Source of the DNA: Aquirickettsiella gammari
GTDB taxonomy: Bacteria; Pseudomonadota; Gammaproteobacteria; Diplorickettsiales; Diplorickettsiaceae
Assembly: GCA_963701065.1 (NCBI GenBank)
Contig: OY969558.1
Span: 310,001-374,000, forward strand
Direction of reading: 5' to 3'
Length of the DNA: 64,000 bases
Shown: positions 26,746 to 34,158 of the stretch, piece after piece
How the letters are laid out: each line of letters starts with the position of its first letter
How positions within the stretch are numbered: the first letter of the stretch is position 1
Translations under genes and position numbers: made by a program
The notes under the pieces: generated by a model
Databases searched by the model: none
What the model was told of the DNA's origin: nothing
What the model saw: the letters and a program-made list of their open reading frames with translations, nothing else

Positions 26746-27528
26746 TTAGGGAATATAAACCTCCGAAAATAGATGATCATTTAACCAACGCGCTAACAAG
26801 TTGGCTACCCATGCCGCCGCTTGGGTTTCGCCGCTAAAGCCTTTATCGTAAACAACTGCACAGACATCTGCAAAACAAACTCCGGCTTGTAATGCTTTTA
26901 AGGTAACCGCTTCAGCCTCGGTTAAAGTCAGCGCATACGACTGTAATTCCTTGCGCCAAACCATGCAATAGCACGCTTCACGCTGTGGATTCGGCGCAGG
27001 CTTTTCCTTGACTAAGGCTTGCCAAATAGCAAAGCTGTTCCATACTAATGAAAAACATTGTACTGAAGGATGACATTTAAAACACAAAGAAGGCCAATTT
27101 TGTGCAGGAATTGCCTGTAACGCTTGATAACTTAAAATAGGGGCATCGGCCGCTTCTAAGCTAACAATCAAAGCCTTGATCAATCTGGCGATTTCACTTA
27201 GGTAAGCTTGTTGCGAATAAGGCGGATGTTCGGATAAAAATTGTACTAATGGTTTACTAAAATCGGCAATAGAATAAAATTGCGAAGGATAGGCATCAAT
27301 AAAGGCCTCTGCTAGCTCGACAAAGGCCTCCTCGCCTAATAGCTTAGTGAATAATCCGTACTCTTTATCTAAAGCGTCTATTAGCCGCCAATCGTAAGCA
27401 TTCGCATAGACCGCTAAACGCTCGTCTATCGTCCCTTGTGGAGGATTCAGTAATTGATCTAAAACTTGCTCATCACCCACTAATAGATGAGTTTGCAATT
27501 CTTGTTGCAAATTAGCTAATGCAGACAT
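26746..27528 (-). CDS. DUF2063/HvfC-BufC-like MNIO partner protein
   Basis: 260 aa. The N-terminal ~100 residues have the DUF2063 pattern: LQQELQTHLL, ERLAVYANAYDWRLIDALDKEYGLFTKLLGEEAFVELAEAFI, YPSQFYSIADFSKPLVQFL. The rest is a less conserved helical domain with several cysteines. Proteins of this family (HvfC, BufC) bind the DUF692 oxidase and the precursor leader and are needed for peptide modification in the Hvf and bufferin systems. It overlaps the DUF692 gene by 17 bases, so translation is coupled. The pyrG start follows directly. The role is inferred from family and context. Confidence 0.85.
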   Translation of the reverse strand: MSALANLQQELQTHLLVGDEQVLDQLLNPPQGTIDERLAVYANAYDWRLIDALDKEYGLFTKLLGEEAFVELAEAFIDAYPSQFYSIADFSKPLVQFLSEHPPYSQQAYLSEIARLIKALIVSLEAADAPILSYQALQAIPAQNWPSLCFKCHPSVQCFSLVWNSFAIWQALVKEKPAPNPQREACYCMVWRKELQSYALTLTEAEAVTLKALQAGVCFADVCAVVYDKGFSGETQAAAWVANLLARWLNDHLFSEVYIP

Positions 27529-28351
27529 TTTCTTCCCAATTCGTTTTGGCTAACTCTTTAGCCGCTTCTAATTCAGCCAATAAAATCGGAAATTCAGGAA
27601 TGTTATCATCTCGTTCTATCATGGTTGAGATCTTCCCAAACCTCCGTACAGCCGCCTCATAGAGTGACCAAACGGCATCGATTATCGCCGCATCATGCGT
27701 ATCGATAATATAATCGCCACAGTTTTTGTGACCGGCCAAATGAAATTGTCGCACTCGATGCACCGGAATCGCTTTTAAGTAGTCTAATGGATCAAAATGA
27801 TGATTTACAGAGCTCACATAGATATTATTAATATCTAATAAGATAAAACAATCCGCTTGCTCGGCTACAGCGGTTAAAAACTCCCACTCTGTCACCTGAG
27901 AGTCGCGGTATTCGATATAACTAGAAACATTTTCTAATAAGATTTGTCGGCCCAAAAAATCCTGAACCTGTTTAACCCGCTCAACGACGTGCTTTAAGGC
28001 TTCTTCGGTGTAAGGCAATGGCAGAAGATCGTGCATGTTTAAACCATTAACCCCTGTCCAACACAAATGATCAGAGATCCAAGCCGGTTGTATTTTGTCG
28101 GCAAGCACTTTTACTTTTCGCAAATAATCTTTGTTAATAGGGTCACAGCTTCCTATCGATAAGGAAACACCGTGCATAACGAGCCGATAATGCTCACGTA
28201 TACGATTAATATAATAAAGCGGTCTGCCCCCTGCGACCAAATAATCTTCTGTAATTGCTTCAAACCAGTCTACTTGGGGCCAATGTTGCAGAATATACGT
28301 GTAATGCTGTGGGCGCAAACCAAGACCAAAACCAAGAAAAGCATTATCCAT
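27512..28351 (-). CDS. DUF692 multinuclear non-haem iron oxidase (MNIO; BufB/HvfB-like)
   Basis: 279 aa, the usual size. TIM-barrel metal ligands expected for MNIO enzymes are in place: H60 in MHGVSLSIGS, D94/H95 in SDHLCW, E140 in LLENVSSYI, D173 in LLDINNIYVSSVNH, H204 and H208 in QFHLAGH, D217/H219/D220 in DTHDA, and E246 in MIERDDNIP. Such enzymes oxidise cysteine residues of ribosomal peptides, for example to oxazolone/thioamide or thiooxazole groups that bind copper. Upstream lies a cysteine-rich secreted precursor, downstream its DUF2063 partner. A hairpin terminator separates it from the precursor gene. The modification made here is unknown. Confidence 0.9.
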   Translation of the reverse strand: MDNAFLGFGLGLRPQHYTYILQHWPQVDWFEAITEDYLVAGGRPLYYINRIREHYRLVMHGVSLSIGSCDPINKDYLRKVKVLADKIQPAWISDHLCWTGVNGLNMHDLLPLPYTEEALKHVVERVKQVQDFLGRQILLENVSSYIEYRDSQVTEWEFLTAVAEQADCFILLDINNIYVSSVNHHFDPLDYLKAIPVHRVRQFHLAGHKNCGDYIIDTHDAAIIDAVWSLYEAAVRRFGKISTMIERDDNIPEFPILLAELEAAKELAKTNWEENVCIS

Positions 28352-28390
28352 TGTAATGGTATTAACCTGTAAAAATCTTTTAACACAAAA

Positions 28391-28418
28391 AAAGCCGCGT
28401 AATTAATTACGCGGCTTT
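28391..28418 (-). terminator. Perfect hairpin between precursor and MNIO genes
   Basis: A perfect 28-base palindrome (arms start AAAGCCGCGTAATT). On the minus strand it is followed by a run of seven T residues (28387-28393 read in reverse), the form of an intrinsic terminator. It lies between the precursor stop (28486) and the DUF692 start (28351). Partial read-through would give more precursor than enzyme, as in many RiPP operons. The A-rich flank on the other side makes it nearly bidirectional. Confidence 0.85.
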
Positions 28419-28485
28419 ATTGTACCGAATCATCTTGCTAATGAATAGTCATTAATTCGTAAGAAAATGACGACTATTCACCCGC

Positions 28486-28743
28486 TTAACTCGTTTGAGC
28501 TGTTTGGGTTGTTGCATTTTCAGCTGTTCTGCAACGGTGACGATGGCGGCGCATTTTATGTTTTGTATGGCACATTTGTTTGCATTGGCTCATACATTTA
28601 CATGTATTTTGGGCGGCGCAAGGTGTTTCACAAATTGGCATATTTTCTGGCATGTTTCGTGCACTGGTTGCACAACCGGACAAAAATATAGCCGCTGCCG
28701 CTGCAGCAATTACTAAACCTGACTTTTTCATGATCATGATCAT
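28486..28743 (-). CDS. Cysteine-rich lipoprotein, probable MNIO-modified RiPP precursor
   Basis: 85 aa from the first of three in-frame ATGs (residues 1, 3, 5); an AGGGGA ribosome site just upstream favours the first or second. Residues 5-23 are a signal sequence (MKKSGLVIAAAAAAIF) with lipobox LSGC (C24), predicting an outer- or inner-membrane lipoprotein. The mature part has seven more cysteines (38, 42, 48, 50, 54, 58, 71), spaced C-x3-C-x5-C-x-C-x3-C-x3-C-x12-C. It also has a Met/His/Arg-rich stretch (about 51-71), then a Thr/Gln-rich tail. It resembles BufA/HvfA substrates in size, secretion signal and gene order, but has neither EGKC repeats nor an evident DUF2282 pattern. A copper-binding function is inferred. 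Confidence 0.75.
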   Translation of the reverse strand: MIMIMKKSGLVIAAAAAAIFLSGCATSARNMPENMPICETPCAAQNTCKCMSQCKQMCHTKHKMRRHRHRCRTAENATTQTAQTS

Positions 28744-28794
28744 CTATCCCCTGTAATAAAAATGGATAAGAAAAATTTTTCTGTCACCCATCCT

Positions 28795-28807
28795 ATGTTC
28801 AGAACAT
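28795..28807 (-). promoter_or_regulatory. Palindromic operator-like site upstream of precursor gene
   Basis: ATGTTC-A-GAACAT is a perfect odd palindrome about 50 bases ahead of the precursor start. A further GAACAT half-site lies at 28817-28822, 15 bases from the palindrome's second half. Such an arrangement suits a dimeric metal or stress regulator. The regulator is not identifiable from this window. Confidence 0.4.
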
Positions 28808-28912
28808 AAGCGTATAGAACATCGAGTGACTCTTAGTTTTTATACATAATTGTAAAAGAATGCAAGTATTTTTTAGTTTTTAGTACGTAAACGAACAAAA
28901 AATAAACTATTT

Positions 28913-29968
28913 TCATTTTTCTAATCGACAATTACGTAAATAATAGGTGCTGAAAAAATAAATAGCAAAAATAATTAAAAAACTAACAAACATAATACTC
29001 TCTTTTAGCTGGTAATGAAAAGCAATTAAACCGGCTAAACCTAATACAAAATTTGTACCCGCTAGTAGAATATTGATTTGCAATGGAGAAAAATTTAATG
29101 CCAGTAATAGATGATGTCCATGTTGTCTATCTGAGGAAATAAGCGAGCGTCCTTTTATTAATCGATGTAGCATGACTGTCGTGGTATCAAATAAAGGAAT
29201 TGACATAATCCATAACATAGTGACGGGCGTTACTGCCTGAACATCCGCTTGAGAAAGCTCAATTAAAAACCAGACTAAGGAAAAACCCAACAACATACTG
29301 CCCGCATCGCCCATAAATATTTGCGCATAAGGGCGGCCTGGAAACGGAAAATTAAACCCTAGAAACGCTAAAACACTCGCTATAATTAAAAGTAGCACAT
29401 TAGCCGATAAGAATTGATGGGTGTACATTGCACAATATATTAACAATATTAATTCGACTAAAACTAAGCTAGCGGCTAAACCATCAACACCATCTACCAT
29501 ATTAATCGCATTAATGATACCTAAACCGGCAATAATCGTAACCCATAAACTCGTATAATGACCTAATAAAATATCCTTATAAAAAACAAGATTACCTAGA
29601 TGGGTGATTTGTACCTTTCCCCAAAATACCATTAAAGAAACAGCCGCTATTTGTGCAAAAAAACGACTTTTAGGTGATAATTCATGGAAATCATCTAACA
29701 GACCGACAAAAACTAATAACGCCGATCCGGCAATAAAGCTACGGTAATGTTGTAGAGAAATAGGTAAGGTTAATAAACCCACTAATACACCCATCATCAT
29801 GGCTAAACCGCCAATTAATGGCACATCTCCCTGATGTTGTTTGCGATTATTAGGTGTATCCATCAAGCCCAGACGTAGCGCCAATGGTTTTAATAAAAAA
29901 ATACCCATGCAACTAATAACAAAAACAACACTAGCAGAAAATAAATCAAGCATTTTTAAAAGAAGCAA
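28913..29968 (-). CDS. wecA: Undecaprenyl-phosphate N-acetylhexosamine-1-phosphate transferase
   Basis: About 351 aa with ten to eleven membrane helices. Conserved cytoplasmic loops of the WecA/MraY superfamily are visible: TPNNRKQHQGDVPLIGG, FVGLLDDFHELS (DDxxD-type Mg site), INAINMVDGVDGL, FMGDAGSMLLGF and SSDRQHGHHLLLA, the His-rich loop that separates WecA from MraY. It starts O-antigen synthesis by loading GlcNAc-1-P (or GalNAc-1-P) on undecaprenyl phosphate. The frame begins with TTG at 29968, preceded by AGGGA inside the msbA end; an ATG five codons later (29953) is the alternative. It abuts msbA. Confidence 0.9.
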   Translation of the reverse strand: MLLLKMLDLFSASVVFVISCMGIFLLKPLALRLGLMDTPNNRKQHQGDVPLIGGLAMMMGVLVGLLTLPISLQHYRSFIAGSALLVFVGLLDDFHELSPKSRFFAQIAAVSLMVFWGKVQITHLGNLVFYKDILLGHYTSLWVTIIAGLGIINAINMVDGVDGLAASLVLVELILLIYCAMYTHQFLSANVLLLIIASVLAFLGFNFPFPGRPYAQIFMGDAGSMLLGFSLVWFLIELSQADVQAVTPVTMLWIMSIPLFDTTTVMLHRLIKGRSLISSDRQHGHHLLLALNFSPLQINILLAGTNFVLGLAGLIAFHYQLKESIMFVSFLIIFAIYFFSTYYLRNCRLEK

Positions 29969-31714
29969 CTAATCCCTAAATTGCAGACTATAAAGTTTGG
30001 CATAATAACCGTCCTTTTTAAGTAATTCTTGATGAGTCCCTCGCTCTACGATACGACCCGCCTCCATCACTAAAATTTGATGCGCCCTTTCAACGGTTGA
30101 AAGCCTATGTGCAATCACTAAAGTGGTACGATTGTGCATAAGCTCTGCTAATGCCGCTTGAATATGTCGCTCTGCTTCGGTATCGAGTGCAGAAGTCGCT
30201 TCATCTAAAATTAAAAAAGGTGAATTTTTAAGTAAAGCCCGTGCAATGGCAATTCGCTGCCTTTGACCTCCCGAGAGTAATACCCCATTTTCACCAATTA
30301 ACGTGTTAAGTCCTTGGGGTAATTGATCAATAAACTCCATCGCATGTGCGGCCTTGGCGGCACGAATAATCATCGATTCACTGACCCGGCTCAATTGACC
30401 ATAAGCAATATTATGCGCAATGGTATCGTTAAATAACGTAACATGTTGTGAAACCAAAGCCAGCTGACTGCGTAAATCTTTGAGTTTTAATTCACGAATA
30501 TCAATGCCATCGAGTAAAATTTTACCTAGATAATGGTCATAAAAACGCGGTAATAAATTAACTAAGGTTGATTTTCCACTACCGGAACGTCCCACTAATG
30601 CAATGGTTTCTCCGGGGTTTATCTTAAAACTAATATCATGCAAAACTGCTTGCTCGGGAAGATAGGCAAAACTAACCTCTCTATATTCCAAGCCTCCTTT
30701 AAGCACAGTAAATGGATGCGTGCCTTGATCCGATTCTTGTTTTTCATCCAGTAAACTAAAAATACTTCCGGCAGCGGCAATGCCGCGCTGAATAATGCTA
30801 TTGACTGCGGCCAAATTACGCATCGGCTTTAATAACAGTAACATCGCACCTACCATAGAAGCAAAACCTCCTGCGGTAATATGGGTTAAGTGAGCAATAG
30901 CCAGATAAATGGTAATAACTGCAATTCCTCCTGCAATCAACTGCACCCCTGAGCTGGCTAAAGCATTCGTCACCACAACTTTTAATTCACGAAATCGATT
31001 TTTTTCTAATAATGTTCTAAATTTTTTAGTTTCATAATCCTCACCGCCAAAAGTACGAATGACTTTATAGCCATCAATGACTTCTTCTGCGATCTGGGTG
31101 ATTTCGCTCATCGAATCTTGAACGGCTTTATTTAAATTACGCATGCGACGACTTGAATAACGAGCAATCCAAATCATCGTTGGCACCGTAATAAAAAACA
31201 ATAAACTCAATTGCCAACTCGCCATTAACATAACGGCGATCAATCCCAAAATAAAAAAACTTTCCTGCACTAAAGTAATTAAGGCGGTCGTACTCGCATT
31301 AGCAACCTGGTCAACATTATAGATAATGGTAGCAAGCAATTGTCCTGAGGTGGTATTGTCATAAAAGCGCGCCGGCAAACGTAACAATTGCATTAAAACA
31401 TGCTGGCGAATATCCATCACAATACTTCGAGCAACTCGAGCTAAGCAATAACTAGAAGAAAAATTAGCAATACCTCGTAGCAAAAAAGCAAGAATTAAAA
31501 TAAACGGTAAATAACCGATAAAATGAACATCTTTATCAATAAATCCTTTATTAAGTAAGGGCTTCAAAAACCAAATAAGCCCTGCATCGGTACTGGCTAG
31601 TAAAATAGTGCCGACAACTCCTAATAAAAACCAACCCCAATAATGTTGTAAATAAAGTAGCAAACGTCGGTAACTATAAAAACCGGAATGATATTGTGAT
31701 GTTGGCTCAGTCAT
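29969..31714 (-). CDS. msbA: Lipid A-core flippase MsbA (ABC exporter)
   Basis: 581 aa half-transporter: six membrane helices in residues 1 to about 330, then an ATPase domain with Walker A GRSGSGKST, Q-loop SQHVTLFND, signature LSGGQRQRIAIARALL, Walker B FLILDEATSALD and H-loop IAHRLST. Length matches E. coli MsbA (582 aa), and the sequence VKVVVTNALASSGVQLIAGG in the helix bundle is MsbA-like. It flips lipid A-core across the inner membrane. Co-transcription with wecA just downstream links core export and O-antigen priming. Confidence 0.93.
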   Translation of the reverse strand: MTEPTSQYHSGFYSYRRLLLYLQHYWGWFLLGVVGTILLASTDAGLIWFLKPLLNKGFIDKDVHFIGYLPFILILAFLLRGIANFSSSYCLARVARSIVMDIRQHVLMQLLRLPARFYDNTTSGQLLATIIYNVDQVANASTTALITLVQESFFILGLIAVMLMASWQLSLLFFITVPTMIWIARYSSRRMRNLNKAVQDSMSEITQIAEEVIDGYKVIRTFGGEDYETKKFRTLLEKNRFRELKVVVTNALASSGVQLIAGGIAVITIYLAIAHLTHITAGGFASMVGAMLLLLKPMRNLAAVNSIIQRGIAAAGSIFSLLDEKQESDQGTHPFTVLKGGLEYREVSFAYLPEQAVLHDISFKINPGETIALVGRSGSGKSTLVNLLPRFYDHYLGKILLDGIDIRELKLKDLRSQLALVSQHVTLFNDTIAHNIAYGQLSRVSESMIIRAAKAAHAMEFIDQLPQGLNTLIGENGVLLSGGQRQRIAIARALLKNSPFLILDEATSALDTEAERHIQAALAELMHNRTTLVIAHRLSTVERAHQILVMEAGRIVERGTHQELLKKDGYYAKLYSLQFRD

Positions 31715-31728
31715 ATTTTTTTCTTAAA

Positions 31729-33186
31729 TTAAATGGCAGTACCGCCTACGGTTAAGGTATCTATTTTTAAGGTCGCTTGGCCCACTCCTACTGGGACACT
31801 TTGTCCTTCTTTACCACAGCTACCGATGCCGCTATCTAACTTGAGATCATTGCCTATCATAGAAACTTGGGTCAAAACCTCTGGACCATTGCCAATCAAA
31901 CTGGCGCCTTTAACAGGTCGAGTCACTTGGCCGTTTTCAATTAAATAAGCCTCACAAGCAGAAAATACAAATTTTCCGGAAGTAATGTCCACCTGGCCTC
32001 CGGAAAAATTTACCGCATAGAGCCCTTTTTTAACCGTCGCGATGATCTCTTGCGGATTATAAGGCCCCGGCAACATATACGTATTGGTCATGCGCGGCAT
32101 CGGCAAATGCGCAAAGGATTCTCGACGACCATTTCCGGTAGAATTTGTTCCCATCAATCGGGCATTTAATTTATCCATCATATAGGCTTTTAAAATTCCC
32201 TTCTCAATCAAAACAGTCCGTTGTGTGGGCGTTCCTTCGTCATCTATCGTCAGCGAACCACGCCGATAGGGTAAGGTTCCATCATCGACTACCGTACAAC
32301 CGGCTGAAGCAACCCGCTCACCGATGCGACCTGAAAAGGCAGAGCTTCCTTTGCGATTAAAATCACCTTCTAAACCATGACCTACCGCCTCATGTAACAA
32401 TACACCCGGCCAACCCGGCCCTAATACAACCGGCATGCTACCTGCTGGCGCGTTGACAGCCTCTAAATTTAGCAGCGCTAAACGTACTGCTTCTTTGGCT
32501 AAATCCGTTGCCACGTTATCTTTATTAAAATAGCTATAATCCGTTCTTGCCCCTCCGCCCGCAAAACCTTGTTCACGCATACCTTTGTCTTCGGCTATGA
32601 CACTGATATTTAAGCGTACTAAAGGACGAATATCAGCGGCCATACAACCCTCACTGTTAATGACCAATATGATTTCTCGGCTTCCTTGTAAACTTACATT
32701 GACCTGTTTAATACGTGAATCACTGGCACGTGCGGTTTCATCCACTAAATGAAGTAAGCTTAATTTATCTTGTTCGGTCCAGGATGAAATAGGATCAATG
32801 GGCTGATATAAAGGATTTAAAAGAGGATTTTTTTGCAAGGCATGTACCTGACCCTGCTGCCCTGCACGCGCAATACTAGCGGCCATCGTAGCGGCTGATT
32901 CTAAAGCAGGCAAAATAATATCATCTGAATAAGCAAAGCCTGTCTTTTCGCCGCTAACCGCACGGATACCCACACCGCGTTCAATATCGAAACTTCCGTT
33001 TTTAATAATGCTATCTTCTAATACCCAGCTTTCTAATTGAGTGGCTTGAAAATAAAGATCGGCCATATCAACACTCGGGTTTAATAGACGACTTAAAATC
33101 GCTCGTAACTGATTTTCAGTCAGTCCAGCCGGTTCTAACAGTGCCTTGCGGGCTAATATAAGATTATTTTTCATCATGTCGGTCAT
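31729..33186 (-). CDS. tldD: Metalloprotease TldD
   Basis: 485 aa, typical length. It carries the zinc-binding signature HEAVGHGLEGDFNRKGSS (HExxxH), DIERGVGIRAVSGEKTGFAYSD near the N-terminus, and the C-terminal block GSGIGSCGKEGQSVPVGVGQ. TldD works with TldE/PmbA as a heterodimeric peptidase that threads unstructured peptides; in E. coli it matures microcin B17 and degrades CcdA. No pmbA is in this window. The start may be ATG 33186 or the paired ATGs three to four codons later, for which AGGA is a better-placed ribosome site. It lies 14 bases upstream of msbA. Confidence 0.95.
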   Translation of the reverse strand: MTDMMKNNLILARKALLEPAGLTENQLRAILSRLLNPSVDMADLYFQATQLESWVLEDSIIKNGSFDIERGVGIRAVSGEKTGFAYSDDIILPALESAATMAASIARAGQQGQVHALQKNPLLNPLYQPIDPISSWTEQDKLSLLHLVDETARASDSRIKQVNVSLQGSREIILVINSEGCMAADIRPLVRLNISVIAEDKGMREQGFAGGGARTDYSYFNKDNVATDLAKEAVRLALLNLEAVNAPAGSMPVVLGPGWPGVLLHEAVGHGLEGDFNRKGSSAFSGRIGERVASAGCTVVDDGTLPYRRGSLTIDDEGTPTQRTVLIEKGILKAYMMDKLNARLMGTNSTGNGRRESFAHLPMPRMTNTYMLPGPYNPQEIIATVKKGLYAVNFSGGQVDITSGKFVFSACEAYLIENGQVTRPVKGASLIGNGPEVLTQVSMIGNDLKLDSGIGSCGKEGQSVPVGVGQATLKIDTLTVGGTAI

Positions 33187-33258
33187 CCTATCTTAGCTAA
33201 GGATAGGATGCAATTTTGTAAATCTTCTGTATAACCTGCGTTTCTTTGAGCCATATCC

Positions 33259-34056
33259 TTAAACCTTTAAAGGCTTAGAAAACAAAATAAATATGCTGGG
33301 CTTAGGTTCACAATCGTTATTTTTAGTTACAAAAGAATAGCGAAAAAACCCTTTAACGCTTAAGGTCGTGATCTCCTCTTGTTGTTTAACTGCCAGTTCT
33401 TTCATTAAATATGCATAGCTGGCACGACCGATATCAATGTATTGTGCATTCGCTTCACATTGCCAAATCATCTCTTGAATTTTTATTAACAAGGCCGGCT
33501 TAAATATTTCCGAGATTTCACGGACGCAGTGTTCCAGTCGATCATAACCGATTACGGCTCTAATAAAATCCTCAGGTATATTTGAAAAATCAAAAATTTC
33601 AAATAAAAAATCCAGGATGTCATCCGCTGTTATTTTTACCGATTGATGGATACGCTTTCCTATCAAAGAGGAAAAGTCGGCTAATAATTCAGGAAAATAC
33701 CATTGATCACCATCATGATAATATTCTGTCCTATAAAAAAATTTTTTTAAACTCCCTCGTTCTAATCTTCTTAAGAGTGTAGAAGGTGATTTCCTTAACC
33801 AAATTGATAAAAACTTAACCGCGTCGGAAAAATCGCGATTCACATTAATACATTTCTTTAACAGAAAATTAAGAGATTTTTTAAATTCAGTCGACGAAAC
33901 TTTTTCTAACTCGATAAGTAATGGATTGACTACCCCTATGCCAGAATCACAATCTAATTTATAAAAATGATTAAAAAGCTCTTCCTGCCTTTCACCGCTG
34001 GACAGTTTACTATATTTAGGTCTTTTAAAAAAATTATTATTTGACGAATCAATCAT
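33259..34056 (-). CDS. Unknown protein, 265 aa
   Basis: No family recognised. The protein is mostly helical and charged, without a signal peptide or membrane helix. It has a basic, Ser/Asn-rich N-terminus (DSSNNNFFKRPKYSKLS), a middle with WLRKSPSTLLRRLERGSLKKFFY, two cysteines in the second half, and a C-terminus ending in hydrophobic and basic residues (PSIFILFSKPLKV). It is flanked by short gaps and stands between yhdP and tldD, both conserved genes, so it looks like a lineage-specific insertion. Secretion-system effectors in Legionellales often look like this, but nothing here proves it. Coding status rests on a long undisturbed frame on the strand of its neighbours. Confidence 0.65.
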   Translation of the reverse strand: MIDSSNNNFFKRPKYSKLSSGERQEELFNHFYKLDCDSGIGVVNPLLIELEKVSSTEFKKSLNFLLKKCINVNRDFSDAVKFLSIWLRKSPSTLLRRLERGSLKKFFYRTEYYHDGDQWYFPELLADFSSLIGKRIHQSVKITADDILDFLFEIFDFSNIPEDFIRAVIGYDRLEHCVREISEIFKPALLIKIQEMIWQCEANAQYIDIGRASYAYLMKELAVKQQEEITTLSVKGFFRYSFVTKNNDCEPKPSIFILFSKPLKV

Positions 34057-34158
34057 AATATCCCTATTTATTTTTAGAAATTCTTTATAAAAGAAGCCGC
34101 TAATTTATAATAATAATTATTCTAGGTAAACAATTTTTTCATTTCGAACGACGGTAAC

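Noticed and set aside
28467..28716. Two plus-strand frames over the cysteine-rich precursor
   Set aside because: They are antisense to the precursor; their cysteine-rich look mirrors the repeated TGC/GCA codons. The minus-strand frame has a signal peptide, lipobox, ribosome site and MNIO context.
31729..33186. TldD as a processing protease for the RiPP precursor
   Set aside because: TldD is a widely conserved housekeeping gene, is three genes away, and MNIO systems of this type are not known to need it; no evidence links the two beyond distance.
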